NCBI GenBank assembly: GCA_964017195.1 | Contig: OZ024896.1 | Coordinates: forward strand, 806,001-870,000 | DNA: 64,000 nt | Direction of reading: 5' to 3' | Source of the DNA: Siderastrea radians | Lineage: Eukaryota > Cnidaria > Anthozoa > Scleractinia > Rhizangiidae | Shown: in pieces, positions 33,433-46,423 of the stretch | Layout: each line of letters begins with the position of its first letter | Numbering within the stretch: the stretch's first letter is position 1 | The notes under the pieces: model-generated | What the model saw: the letters and a program-made list of their open reading frames with translations, nothing else | The model's database searches: none | What the model was told of the DNA's origin: nothing | Translations under genes and position numbers: made by a program

Positions 33433-33690
33433 AGCTGAGCTAGGTCTCTTACGTTCTAAGAAACGTGCCTTGAATGATCTTTCCGGTTCTCCAATGTAGG
33501 TTTCATTACATTCCTCACCTGCGTCTCCTCCACACGCGAACTACTCCGCTATTTGAAACATTTGCCTTGTTTGCTTCTTCAGCTACCGAAATAAACCAAC
33601 GTACCCTTCAAGAAATCTGGCTCAACTCATGTGAACTATAGCGTGACAATCGCGCGTGACACGCAACTTGAACCCTGGGATCGAGGCTGC

Positions 33691-33774
33691 ATGGCCCAGC
33701 GTGTCTTGCGCGCTTTGCTCCATGAAAAGCAAAATGGCGGTCGCAGGAAAGAGACGAAGCGGATCTTACAAAAG
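33691..33774 (+). CDS. possible first exon of a CDCA7-type zinc-finger gene
   Basis: The ATG at 33,691 gives 28 codons (MAQRVLRALLHEKQNGGRRK, then ETKRILQK) ending in phase 0 at AAAAG|gtatga, which fits the next exon. A second ATG at 33,734 has a better start context and reads MAVAGKRRSGSYK, but would need one base more to join the next exon in frame. Which start is real, or whether there is a one-base lesion, cannot be decided here. Confidence 0.35.
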
Positions 33775-34424
33775 GTATGAAAAATTAAAACTGATGACGC
33801 TACCAAAACATGCCTGCAAATGTCATTGAAGTATCAAGCAGAGCATCTAATTTCAACAAACAAACAAGGGGGTTAGTTTCTGAAGAAACTGTGGTGCTGG
33901 TGGGGACGTGAAACACAAAATTTGGATTTATCAACTGAATTGATAAGGTAAATTTGCCACCGTAAAGAGATTGAAAGCTGACGTTTCGAGTGTTAGCTTT
34001 TATTAGCTTGGTGAGGTGGATGATGTATTTCTGAGCATCAGGTCTGCAGACCACATCAACAGATTACCAGGGAAACTAGCTATCAGTAATCAGCAACTCA
34101 ATGTAGGTATAATTTCACAAATTCGATTTCAATTTTACGTGAAACTTTGAGACCAGCCTGGTTTTGCTGCAGATGAAGCCAGCAATTCAAATAAACCTGG
34201 TGGTAGCAAAGTTTGGTCCTACTGCTTCATGACTTCATTAGGACCCTCTCCATCTACTTCCTTTGTTGTATCTGATTTGAGATAAAAGCCTTTGCTGAGC
34301 CATCTTTTGTCGGCAACATTCTATCAAAGTTTACAAATAGCACCCTGTCTACTCCATGACGTGGGCAATAACTCAACACTCCCTAAACGTTTGCATGAAA
34401 ATTATGCTTATTCCATAAATGATA

Positions 34425-34460
34425 TCCTTTATTTATTTATTATTTATTTATTTATTGTAG
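34425..34460 (+). repeat. TTTA microsatellite
   Basis: ttta/ttatt run directly before the acceptor at 34,460. Confidence 0.8.
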
Positions 34461-34504
34461 GTCTATGACCAAAGTTGTCATCAATGTCATCAGCGCCAAG
34501 GGAA
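34461..34504 (+). CDS. possible CDCA7-type zinc-finger exon
   Basis: 44 nt between tttattgtag and a strong donor gtacgt. It reads VYDQSCHQCHQRQG. (V)Y..-TCHQCRQK is the opening of the CDCA7-class (zf-4CXXC_R1) zinc finger, a chromatin-linked domain. No later Cys-rich exons were found in the next 3 kb, so this may be an isolated piece or a gene with long introns. Confidence 0.4.
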
Positions 34505-35039
34505 GTACGTTTAGATTTGTGGACAAAAAGGGACTGTTTTTTTTTTTTGCTAAAACCCCAAGCACTTATGAAAGAGACTAATGTGATCCACCATAATATC
34601 TATTGTTTGAAATACTTAATACATTTGCAATAACTAATGTAAATACCTTTAGAGATGTGTTATACATGTATTTCCAGGAGTGGAAAATACAAAGGAAGCT
34701 GTTATATTTCCCTTTAATTACTTGCTGTAGACTACTACTACATTGAACAATTACCAAGGAAAGAAAAGTTGATTCGTGGGGAAAGATTTTAAGATAGCAT
34801 TATAAACGATTACAGTAATGAGTATGTCAAATGGGCTTGAGGGGGAGGGTGATGGTTTTTTGTTCAATGGTAGCACAGTGATTAAGTTCACAGGTTTTAG
34901 GGTTGCTGTTACTTATGCCAACTGCAAAAGAATGTTCTCTCAGCCTTGTTGTAAATCCCAGTAAATGATACTGAAAATGGACACCATCTTTTGACCTTTT
35001 GTAATTGCTAAAAGGGATGACCTGTCATGATTATTGAAC

Positions 35040-35345
35040 TAGAAAACCACCATTTGTTGTGTTTGGTCATCAGCTGTCATGACTTTGCTTAATTCACTAC
35101 CACTTATCATGGCAATTTCACGATGAAGCTCTAACTGTTGTGCTCAGAACCAAAATGTCATGACTTCACTAAGATTGTTATGACTTGTCATGACAAATTA
35201 ATGACTAATCACATTTTGTCATAAACGGTCATGTGTCATGACTGTGTCATGAACAGTCGTGACTTGGTCATGACAGGTCATGACATTTTTTGACAATTCC
35301 TGAATTATCATAGAAAATCATGAGAAGTTATATAAAATTTCATGA
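35040..35345. repeat. CATGAC-rich tract
   Basis: The palindrome-like words TCATGAC/GTCATGA occur more than a dozen times at irregular spacing, densest at 35,160-35,290. No fixed period. Confidence 0.6.
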
Positions 35346-35349
35346 CCAC

Positions 35350-37250
35350 TTTTTACACGGGAATTTAATAAAATCTGTTGTCAATCAGTTGGAGGAAAAG
35401 CTTTGTTTTTAGCCGGCTTTCCTTTTTACCAGACCCTTACTTTCCAACTTTTCAAAGCATCCTTTAGTATTTTCGTTGTAATGGACAGGAGTAAGTCTAG
35501 GTAACCAGTGTGTCAAAATGCTTTGTAGAAGTAGGCAGAATGATCCTGGGGCACTCCTTCCCCAGAACATTTTGAAAATAGTGGCTTCAGATGGTTGCAT
35601 CTGGTGCATTTTGAGGGTAAACTCAGCCCCACTTGCGACAGCTTTTAGTTGAAAAAAAACAAACATTTCAGACAAAGTTTGTGCACCTCAGTTACGGAGT
35701 TGACTGTTAACCTATTAAGTGACAAATGCAGGTATTGTATGTGCTGATATTGTGAGCTGTGGTAATCTGCGCGCACTCACATAAAATCATAGGTTTTTCC
35801 TGATATTCATGATGTCAGCATAGCCAAAAAAAGCAAAGTTAACGGTGAATTTTCTCGCGTTTCCGTAGGTGAATTTTTTTTTAATTTTGCACAATTTGAG
35901 ATACTAATGCTACCTTTCACATATTGTTTTTTGGAAAAATTCTGTCAGAGCAATCCCGTTTAATGGTTAAAAATAAGAAATCATGTGATATTGGTGAATC
36001 TGTCTGAACGACCCATATTTTCTCCCCTGCAAAATTTTAGTCAAAATCATTTTCATAAAATAGGAAAGTTTGAAAAAAATTTCACCGAGGGAAAATCCAA
36101 ATACTTAAGAAAAAAGACGAATTAATGGCAACTGTCATTCCCGAAATGCTTTGTTGCCATGACAATGGCCTATGCCTAAGAAGCAAAACCTGGAAAATAA
36201 GGGTAATTATGTTGGTAACCTTACTGGTAAAATTCAGGAACAAAGATTGCAAGACAACAGAACTAGGGCTTCTTTTGCAAGTCTTGCCAGTTCGTATAGT
36301 CACTTTTGTAGAAAATCTAGGGAGCCACCTTAAATTAATTTTGTGATTTGTGAGTGCCAGAAAATGTGTTGCAATTTTTGTTAACTGTAAGTTGTAATTT
36401 GGTTTCCTGGTGTTTCAGTGTAATCAAAAGGATGCCTTTTCAGTTTTTATTTGAACCCTTCAGGGACGGTTACAATGAGAATACTCTCTCCTCCGATGAG
36501 GCCTCCTCCAGTCGCGCCTTGACTGCACGTTTGGGAAAAAGAGTGCGGGAGCTAGGAAAAGGGAAAAATTAAAAACGCGAGGATAACATACGGCAATGCG
36601 CTTTAGTTCGCGCGCAAGACTGTACATAGGGAGGAAGGCTCCAGTGAAAAGACCAAACATTTTCGTCCAACGTGGTGTTGGAAGAACATGTTTTGCTGTT
36701 TAGACGCCTCTCTCAACTTTGCATTTATGGTGGCTCCCTGTATGGCATTAACAACATATATCACGTACATTTGGAAGAAGAGCTAAGGACAAAGTATTTG
36801 TTTTACCTTAGAGTTTATGTTCAAGGCATTTACTGTGAAGATCAATTACTATATACCAAGGGTTTCGTTTTTGGTGACATGCTTGCATCAGTTTCTATGG
36901 CGACAGCCAATCGTAAAGATAACCGAAATTTTTACTATATTAATTTTTACCTTTTTTTACCTTCGGTGAAATATCTTCAATCTTGGCAGAAACTTGAACT
37001 TGTTCGCAAAACATTTCATTGAGAAACAATGAAAAGTTCGTCTGGTGGTTTCGTAGATATCATAAAATTTAACTCTTTCAATATATGAAAAAATCCTTCG
37101 ATAGAATTTTTTGAAAAATTAAGATAAAAAAGTAAGCGTCTTTGTATTGAATCATGTAGATTTTCAGGAACTGTCACTGAAGGAAACACGAGAAAAATAA
37201 GCGTTGTTTTTCTCTAGGCATGACGAGACGCTACGGGGTCTAACTGGAAG
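35350..37250. other. no gene recognised
   Basis: The longest frame (36,672-37,022, plus) has no known motif or splice support. Nothing else supportable. Confidence 0.45.
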
Positions 37251-37256
37251 TACATT

Positions 37257-37289
37257 AAGGAATGCGGGGTTGTGGACCCCGCATTCCTT
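37257..37289. other. perfect 14-bp hairpin
   Basis: AAGGAATGCGGGGT (37,257-37,270), loop TGTGG, then the exact complement (37,276-37,289). Possibly the centre or an end of a short element. Confidence 0.8.
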
Positions 37290-37744
37290 TCATATTTGAA
37301 TTTTGATCAAGGCGCCGCGAAAGCAATAGGTGTTAAAATCCGCCGCTTTCGCTGTCAACAAAGCTTTTCTGTTACCGGAAACACACAGTTGTTGAATAAA
37401 TATCACAGACCTTTTTGCAAGTTGATTGCAACGGGAAATTTATTTTTGTGGCTGTTAACAAACAATAAGATAATAGGCCATGAATAGCCTCTTATTTCTC
37501 TACAGGATCGTAGCGCTCGCGAGCGGTTTTACCGCCTCTCCTTTCTCCGGAGAGGTCATTTGTTGGTATGCGATCGGACGTTCTGAGAGAAATACTTGAA
37601 GAGAATCTATAAATACAACATGGTCTTTCTCCCGTTTTTAACAAAATCGCGAGAATTATTCACAGAAACTCGATACGCTTTCTCTACGAAAGAAAGAAAC
37701 AGTAACAGTAACAAAAAAGATAAAACTTTCGTCCACATAATTTG

Positions 37745-37844
37745 TTAGACTGCAAGCAGTCTCAAATCGTGCTCGCTCGCGTTCGTTATTTGCGCTTCGT
37801 TCTGCACGGATTTTAGAGCAAAAGAGAGACTGCTCGCAGTCTAA
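37745..37844. mobile_element. 100-bp MITE-like palindrome (TTAGACTGC ends)
   Basis: Begins TTAGACTGCAAGCAGTCTC and ends with the near-complement GAGACTGCTCGCAGTCTAA. Each end is itself palindromic. Confidence 0.6.
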
Positions 37845-38985
37845 TAATCTGTCCTCTGAACAGGCCATTCGCTTTGCCGACTGAGCAAACTATTGCTTCC
37901 TACGCTTGCGGTCGTTTAGTCTCCCAGACGTCTGCGCGCAGGCTAGTTGTCGTTTCGCCTAAGAGTCTTTTCGCCCAAGGCCAGCTGGTTAACCTTTGAC
38001 GCGCTTAGAGAACGAGAAATTAAATATATTGCTTTTTCTTTTCCTAGGGTAACACGCTTTAAGAACGAAAAATAGTATATAATTCATTTACTGTCGGCAT
38101 TTAAGACGTTAGCAGACAAAAACAAAAACAAAATATATCGTAGGCGAAACGACCGGTTTCCCCTTGCTGACATCGTGATTTCATCCTCAGCGTTCTAATT
38201 GTTGGCCATGCTACTGGTTGCAAGTTTCATTTCACAGCACTTAATTCGATTGCCCAAGAAAAGCAGTGGTTTCCGGGCGCTTAACAGGAACATCTAAAAG
38301 TCGCCTAAGAATAACGTCCCAACGAAGAAATGTCACTTTACGGGCTTGCCTTTGGCATTTGTCCAATTCGCGAGTTTGACGGTTCTCTTTCCTTCACCAT
38401 CACTCTGGCCTCGTGCATGATGCCGAAGTCACAGTATTAAAACTGGTATTAAATCTGCAGCATTTCAACCTTGTTCTACCACAATGTTGAACTCAAATAT
38501 TATAGTATATGGCAATTTAAAATTGTACCGAATGGACTAAACTGCAGTTTAACAAACTGTTATTGTTATCACCGTTATGGAAAAACATCCAGGGACTTCT
38601 AATAATTGTGACACATGGGAAAGTGACGTGCCCCCCACCCCCCCCCCCCCCGGCAAAAAAATAATAATAAAACAAAATATAACATAACACAACAAAAATG
38701 CAAACCTTAAAATACCTGCTACAGCTAGTAACAATTTATTTTTAATCTTTCCTCACTCAACTGTACATATCATTGTTTGCCCCAATTCTCTAGACCTACA
38801 CTACTAGCATAAGTACAGATCCAGGAATAGGATTTATAGGAACAGGTCATGAAATGACATCATTTTTTAACTAGCATGTTCTTTGTAAATAGTGATATAA
38901 GGAATGCTAAACCTAAAAACTATGTTTAGAACAAATAAACTTTATTATCATTTGCCAATAAATTATTAACATGCTGTGTGCAAAT
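37845..38985. other. no gene recognised
   Basis: Contains a C-run near 38,632-38,651 and AT-rich filler only. Confidence 0.45.
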
Positions 38986-39140
38986 ATGAACCGAGAGTTA
39001 ATTCCAATCAAAATCAATATTAATCAAAGATAGTCAATAACAATCAATAGTCACTCAACTTTTAAGCTTTGAATTGTATTGATTTCCATAACCAGTCAAT
39101 TAATTGGAATTGATTATTATTGATTATATTGACTATATTT
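38986..39140. repeat. AATCAAT-rich imperfect palindrome
   Basis: Repeated aatcaat words on the left (38,998-39,050) face their complement attgatt on the right (39,105-39,130). Lies directly before the 89-bp satellite. Confidence 0.55.
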
Positions 39141-39164
39141 GGTTTTCATTGTTTGGTACTGCCA

Positions 39165-40325
39165 GGCAGAAGGCAACAGCCACACACTGTGATGACAGAT
39201 TTCGATGCTACTGCTCCCCTCATTAGTAGCTAACTTTTAATTGAAAGGGATTGTTTAAGGTAACAGTCACACACACCGACGATACATCTGAATGCTACTG
39301 TTCCCCTCATTAGTAACTGAGACTTAAAATAGATAGGGATTGTTAAAGGTAACAGCCGCACACTCCGACGATACATCTGGATGCTACTGTTCCCCTCATT
39401 AGTAACTGAGACTTAAAATAGAAAGGAATTGTTAAAGGCAACAATCGCACACTCCGACGATACATCTGGATGCCACTGTTCCCGTCATTAGTAAATAAGA
39501 CTTCAAATAGAAAGGGATTGTTAAAGGCAACAGCCGCACACTCCGACGATACATCTGGATGCTACTGCTCCCCTCATTAGTAACTGAGACTTAAAATAGA
39601 AAGGAATTGTTAAAGGCAACAATCGCACACTCCGACGATACATCTGGATGCCACTGTTCCCCTCATTAGTAAATAAGACTTCAAATAGAAAGGGATTGTT
39701 AAAGGCAACAGTCGCACACTCTGACGATACATCTGGATGCTACTGTTCCCCTCATTAGTAACTGAGACTTAAAATAGAAAGGCATCGTTAAAGGCAACAG
39801 TCGCACACTCTGACAATACATTTGGATGCTACTGTTCCCCTCCTTAGTAACTGAGACTTAAAATAGAAAGGAATTTTTAAAGGTAACAGTTGCACACTCC
39901 GACGATACATCTGGATGCTACTGTTCCCTTTATTGGTAACTGAGACTTAAAATAGAAAAGAATTGTTAAAGGTAACAGTTGCACACTCCGACGATACATC
40001 TGGGTGCTACTGTTCCCCTTGTTAGTAACTCAGACTTAAAATAGAAAGGAATTGTTAAAGGTAACAGTTGCACACTCCGACGATACATCTGGATGCTACT
40101 GTTCCCCTCATTAGTAACTGAGACTTAAAATAGAAAAGAATTGTTAAAGGTAACAGTTGCACACTCCGACGATACATCTGGACGCTACTGTTCCCCTCAT
40201 TAGTAACTGAAACTTAAAATAGAATGGAATTGTTAAAGGTAACAGTCGCACACTCCGACGATACGTCCCCTTATTAGTAACTGAGACTTAAAATAGTTTA
40301 ATGGATTGTTAAGGTAACAGTTGTC
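39165..40325 (+). repeat. 89-bp tandem satellite, about 13 units
   Basis: The word gatacatctg recurs at 39,281, 39,370, 39,459, 39,548, 39,637, 39,726 and onward to 40,171, always 89 bases apart; unit 39,815 has a variant. Ends are degenerate. Units differ by a few substitutions and group into types (for example ggcaacaatcgc versus ggtaacagttgc). No open frame persists. Confidence 0.95.
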
Positions 40326-40605
40326 GACAGGTGACCTATCTCAGGGACACTAATGTTCACTTTAATTACTAACTGTAGTTTTCAAGTTGGAAGGGACTGT
40401 TAAAATAAGGCAAAATACAGTACACTCTGGCATTACATCAACACCCCTAAGGCAAAATGTAGTGCGTGAGTCATATTCTTGGCAGGATTCAAATCTCAGT
40501 AGGCATTCTTCATATATTTAATTGGTAGAGCATGTTCCATGGTATCTTTTTAATTTCCTAAGGTTTCTTTCCATGGGACCTGAAAAATGAGAGTGCATGC
40601 ATTAA

Positions 40606-41034
40606 AGTGCACCTAACCCCAAAATATTTTTTCGCTAAAATAACTCTTTGCACCTGTTCGAAAAGCATTACGCCTTTTTTTTATGAAATCCCCCTCAGTC
40701 TTGACTTTTTATAGGCTGTAAAAGTTACGAAATCTAGCCACCATCTGGGACACGACCGAGCTAGTGAGGGCATGGGTCTATTCTGGATTTGACATCACAA
40801 ACTGATTTGCATCTCCTTAAGTCTTTGTAAACATGCATGCAAAGCAGTTTGTGACGTCAAATCAAGAATAGACCCATGCCCCTTCTAACTCGGTCGTGCA
40901 ACCAATGGTGCTTAGTTTATCGTAAGTTTTGAAGCCCATAAAAAAGTCAAAAACTGCAAATAATGGCGAAATGTTTTTAAAATAGGTGCAAAGATTTATA
41001 TTAGCGTAAAAAATATTTTGGGGTTAGGTGCACT
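40606..41034. mobile_element. 429-bp MITE with long inverted ends, TTAA target
   Basis: AGTGCACCTAACCCC at the left end and its complement at the right, arms about 40 bp (mismatches near the inner end). TTAA flanks at 40,602-40,605 and 41,035-41,038, the target used by piggyBac- and Kolobok-type elements. An inner pair of inverted repeats includes GGGCATGGGTCTATTCT (from 40,768) and its near-complement (to 40,882). Confidence 0.85.
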
Positions 41035-41039
41035 TTAAG

Positions 41040-41477
41040 CAATGATATATAATAAGTTACTATCAGTGATAAAGTATCACCATAATGGAAGGTATGAATT
41101 ACATGCAGAACATTTTGACTTGATATTTCTTAATTGGTCTAAAATGGTGACACTGAAAACCACAATTCAGTGATGGGATTTTAGCAAACTTTGTCTATGA
41201 TGGTAAACTCATTTGGCTGGCAACTTCGCCAACAATGTGCCTTAGGCCTTAAATCTACTCTTGCAGGCTTAAGCTTATGTCCCAAAAATGGTACAGACAA
41301 TAAAACAAATCCTGAAAAGGCAGTGTCATGTTAATTATTTGTAAAAAAAAAAAAACATAAACATTATCAGTTTTACACACCTGACATTGAGTTCACACAG
41401 ATACTGTGTTTTGCATCTGCTGTTTGATGTCCTTCCTTCTTTTGCACAGTTAGACTGACGCCAAGGTTAACTGGGCC
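41040..41477. other. no gene recognised
   Basis: AT-rich, no motif. Confidence 0.4.
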
Positions 41478-41599
41478 TTAACTTCTCAGTGCATCGTTTG
41501 CATCTTGTGGTGAATCAGCTTTGTAGGCAGCCACCCCCGTAGAATCCAGAAGTTGTTTGAGTATTTTGCATTTACATATACAATGCACAAAGTTGGATA
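41478..41599 (-). CDS. possible terminal exon on the minus strand
   Basis: Read on the minus strand after an AG at 41,600-41,601, the frame gives CKILKQLLDSTGVAAYKADS, then PQDANDALRS and a TAA at 41,478-41,480. The peptide looks protein-like, but I cannot name it. No other exons of it were found. Confidence 0.25.
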
Positions 41600-41601
41600 C
41601 T

Positions 41602-44120
41602 ATTAAGTTCCTCATTGAGTAAAAACTCCAAATAATCTTAAATTCCAGTTGACCTAGAGGAAAAAAGTAACATTTTTATTTTAACAGTTCTTAATAAACC
41701 TCTCTTACAGCTGTAATCAAACTCTCAGGTGAGGTCTAATATGAACACCAATGTTAACTTTTCAGGGGCTTAGTTCTTTGCTGTTTCTTGTGTTACTATA
41801 GCTGGATGTTATGTAAGTCAAATGGTCAAGTAGCTATAAACCTAAACAGGAGGAAAATGTTATATTCAGCAGGATAAAAAACATGATAATGAGAAGAAAG
41901 AATAAAAATTGCTTGAAAAAAAGACATGTTCAAGAATCCCATTACGACCAAAAAGACCAATTTTATCTAAAAGAATTCATGACTACAACAACCAAAACTG
42001 CAGATGTAGGCATGCATGTCAACTCTACATGTATCTGGGAGACCCCTAGATAAAAATAAGTGAATTGGAAATTATACAACTTTTCGATATCATCTTGATA
42101 TCATTTTCAAGGAAGAAAAATCATCATATGTTAATAAATACCTGAAACAGTGTCAAATAGTTCTACACTGATTAGACTCCTGGATACCCAAAAATTTAAA
42201 AATTAAATCACCCAGTCTATTGTTTCGGTCACAAAATCTCCTAGACAACAGCAATCTTGGATCTTTCTTCCAAAAAAATTATAAATAAAAAAATAAAATA
42301 AAATAAGATTACAGAAATCGTTTCCACACAGCAAATATATCGTTTCTTTCTAAATGGGAAAGAAATTGGAAACTCCCAGGAGTACACTAAGTATTAACTC
42401 CTCAGGAAAGGATTGAGGTTGAACTTTCAGGCTCCCAATTTCAGCACGGTCAGAATAAGCTGGACATATTTCATCAACAATTATATTTCTACGTCTTCGC
42501 CATTCAATTACCTTTCATTGAGGTCTGTCTCGGCCTTTAAATAGCGGAAATTTAACGCCAAAATAAAATCTCCCAGTAGTAATTTTCTTGTTTTGGGCAA
42601 TGTACGCCATTTTGAATTCTCATTGGAAAACCGCTGTTCAAAGTGTTTCGGTTCTCACAAAGCCTACTGTGTGACAATGGCGCAAAAGCGCGGGTCGATG
42701 AACAACTCATTATTTTTTATTCCTTGCAACGCAAGGATCGTATCAAAGAACAGTTTTGCTACAAAAGACGCTACCTAATAAAACGATCGCAAATCACTTT
42801 CAAAAACACAACATCTAGAATTTTTTTCCAAATTCCTTTCATTTTGTGTTGTGATTACATAAGACGGCAAGTCAGAATTGATTGTAGAGAACACAACACT
42901 GACTCAAAGCTAGGGCTTACCTTTTTTGTGGAGCTGCTTGGTGAGATCAGCAAGAAAATACAATAGAAGATGGCAGTGGCGTCACCAATCGGCAATTGCA
43001 GGGATCGAATTCACGGCCATGTGAGTGCAAGCCGACAGCTTCAACCGCCAAGGCTGAAAACCTTCCAAACGTCTCTTCTTGAAATAACCGCAAATTCGGT
43101 GCATGGCGAAGAAATATCGCAAACAAACCAAACGAAGAAGGCACGATTTCGTACTTTCCTTGGTACGGCGCACTTTGCGCGCTTCACTTTGCTTCCCATG
43201 TGGGAATATCGAAATAAATTGTTGTTGCTGTTGTTATAATATCATCCGGAAAGCGGGCGGGGAACTTCTTTCTGTTTGTTACAATCTAACAATTCCTGGA
43301 TTTTATCCGAGAAGTGGATGAACAGCACTTTCCTCGGAGCCATCGACCGGCAGTTCCATTTTAACCTCGAAGAGACCGTATTCTCAAATGACCTAAGCAT
43401 GTGATTCATGAAATTCGTCACTCGTCAAGCCTTAATTTGAGCCTGACATGTATCCTATTTGATCCCCATTTACCTCGCTTTGTTGATAGAAATTTAATTA
43501 CCGAGTAAACCGCAACTTAATTAATTCGGAAATCGGGTACTTCCAGTTCAGACCCACTTGCGTCTTGTCATGAATCTCAGTCTACCGCGCGCCTATTCGT
43601 ATCAAAGACAATTTGTGGCGTTTTCGAAGATGCGGATTTCTTTGGGGAACTTGTCATCTGGGAATGATAGTAAAGCAATATTTGGGCTTGAAAAATTGTA
43701 TAGAAGCAATGTTTTCTTTGGACTATACTCCAAGTCAGCTGCTCTAGGGCTGAAATTTGGTTCTTGTTTAACTTCTTATCCTTTTCTATGAACTCTCGTC
43801 AGCTCCCGCGTGCAGGTTACCAAAGCTCTCGGCATTAAAACTATACCCAACATTTTCTCTTACGAACAAATGTTTCGTTTGTTTCAGTCACCTCTGTCAA
43901 CAAGGTTTGCATATATTTTTAAACCATTCTCTACTAGCCAATTAATCTTGTCGAAATAACATCCTTGAGAATCCACTTACTTTGTATACATGTCATCCTA
44001 AAATTTTTGGCATTTAGTTCAATTGCTGTCCTAGTTACACTAAAGAAAGATGCTCCCCTCCCGCCTTTTTTGCGGTCAAATAACGCAGGTAACATTTTAC
44101 TGCAGCTTTTAGGGCAACAG
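41602..44120. other. no gene recognised
   Basis: Overlapping frames on both strands at 42,590-43,320 suggest a GC-richer, promoter-like patch but no domain. Nothing else supportable. Confidence 0.4.
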
Positions 44121-44284
44121 GCAATAAATGTTGCGTTGCAACTGAAGTTGCGGCCTGGTGCTCCACGCAGAAGAAACGACGTCTACTTTCTGTTACAAGA
44201 ACATTTCTTGCGCGCGGAAGTGGTAATACCAAGAGGGTAATGCGTACAACATCAGACCGCAACTTGCAATGCAGCATTTATTGC
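44121..44284. mobile_element. short inverted-repeat element, ~164 bp
   Basis: gcaataaatgttgcgttgca at the left faces tgcaatgcagcatttattgc at the right (complementary with few mismatches); the arms continue to AAGTTGCGG/CCGCAACTT. Confidence 0.65.
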
Positions 44285-46423
44285 GCGCACGAGTTGCATG
44301 AAATTGTTGCCCGTATTGCTCAGCCTTAGCAAGTGTTTGCAACAGTTACCGTTACTACATCGTGGAAACATACCAAATTAAAAAATTATTCTCACCTCAA
44401 ATTCAGCCGCTTTAAAAAGACTGAGATCACAACACACGTCATCAATACGGATCATAGTAGCAAGATTTAAGAACTAGTTCTTTAAACTAGCCTTCAGCTG
44501 CCTATAAAGGAAAAAACGTCATGAACATAGGATCAGTACTGATTATGCCCTAAAATATTTATTCAGTTTTTTGCAACAAAACCTACGCTTACAAAAGCGC
44601 TTATTGGGAATTAGAAATAATACTCTCAAAAACCAAGACCTTAATATATTATCCAACTGGGCCAACTAGAATCGACAACTTCTTTCAAAATTTTGTCAGA
44701 AGACGGATTTTTGAAAGGTTTAATTCGCCTGATTTCGGGACGTCCAGGACTCGGTGCCCATAAAAAAGCCAAACAAATAAGATGGAATTTTTAGATATTT
44801 TAAATTTCTGGCTACTACACTGAGTTTTTGAGGGCTTTCTTACTAAAGTTTGTTTTCGAGCGGTGAGCTGAAAAACTCATACAAATATTCCTTCCTTTGA
44901 AGTGGAGAAATTACGAATGCAATGGATATTAAAATAAAAGCTTACCTTCAGATTTAATGAATTCTTGACGTGGTTTGAAGTAAAAAGGGTTTTTAATCCA
45001 CTTCAAGTTTGTTTCAGTCCTTCACCATGACTTCTAGATGTAGACATCTTCACTTAAGCTTCATAGAGCAAATTCTTGACAATTCCTTTGGAAAGCACTC
45101 TTTCTGTTCCAAAATTTTCCTCCTGCTTCCGAGAACGGTTTGAACATCTAAAAAACGTCAAATGTAAATGAGTTGCACCATGCATCAAGTTAATCAGATA
45201 CAAGCACGTGCACGTGCATGCAAATATCTTCTCGCATTTTATCGATTTCTTTTATTTCATTCATCAATTGGCAAATGAAATTGCGAGAATAAAATAAAAA
45301 CCCACTACGAGAACCTTTTCCAGGGTACTTCTGACCTTTCCCTTTATGCCAGAACACGCGATGCAATAACGATTGCTTGCAACCACGATTCATCATGATC
45401 GCTTTCCAGAGCTTGTATGGACTTGTGCGCTTAGTTGCGAAAGTGGTTCTGTTGGTTGTGAAAAGCAGGCATTTACTACACATACAAACGTGTGACCAGT
45501 CTACAAGGTCCCTATTGTCTTCACTAGAAACCCAGCACATAACTGACAGAACTAGTTTCCGTGGGATGAAGCGACTTAGAGCATTACCACTCCTTCCTGG
45601 ATGGGATGTTATTCCATCACAGGGATAACCCCAGCCATTTTATTCGCCAGAAGAAAAAGTAAAACTTGCAAGCATTTGTTCTAAAATATATGTACTTTAT
45701 TCATAGCGCTCAGTGAGTTAAGCTTATTACACGTTTGACAAGAACGCACACTACAACACCGCCTTGAAATGCGCGCCAAATTAAAATGTCAGTAAAAATG
45801 ACTACGAGAAAGAATCGCAAAAGATAGTTTTCTTTACTTTTTGGGCTAAAAATGACATTATAAAATACCACACAACTTTGTTTGCTTTTTTAAAATAGAA
45901 ACTAATTCTGTAAGGGAGAGAGAGCTTGCTCGCAGGCGAATGTGTCCCGGATGTTGCTTGGCATCGGGGTGGCGCACGAAAATACTGAAAACACGGAGTG
46001 ATGTCAAACACAAGCTTTGACTTCTCCTGTTTCTCTGTTTAGCTGAATTTATTAGCATTTTTATACCTAACGTTACCTATGTTTTGAGGAAGGAGTAATT
46101 AACAGTGTTTTACAAAGCGACCTGAGCAGGAAAAATTGAGTTTGCCTTATGCCTACAAAAGAGCTGTAAACAGTGCAAAACAGTGGCTTTGTCAACAAAG
46201 TCCTCGAGGTACGGAAAACAGGTAAGGAAAACGCAAGCAAATTTATTTCCAGCTTGCATGAAAATTTGAAATTGCAGTTTATTGCTAGTTTTAGCGGTCT
46301 AAATTTGCATGTGTAGTTGACTGTCCTTCTAAAAGCCGTTAGCATTTTTCCTTTCTCCTTTCGGCAGCTTAACTAAGATTACATAGACTTACTAGTCTTG
46401 GTTTTAATGCTATATTCTAATCA
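44285..46423. other. no gene recognised
   Basis: 45,570-45,640 (tggatgggatgttattccat onward) resembles a dispersed repeat that I remember but cannot name. No gene evidence. Confidence 0.4.

Noticed and set aside
36672..37022. 116-codon plus-strand frame
   Set aside because: No family motif, no splice sites, AT-rich codons; likely chance.
42593..43321. Several frames on both strands around 42.6-43.3 kb
   Set aside because: All overlap one another and none shows a domain; a promoter-like patch is possible but unsupported.
45190..45628. Frames on both strands, plus frame ending in GWDVIPSQG
   Set aside because: The end resembles a dispersed repeat; no gene support.
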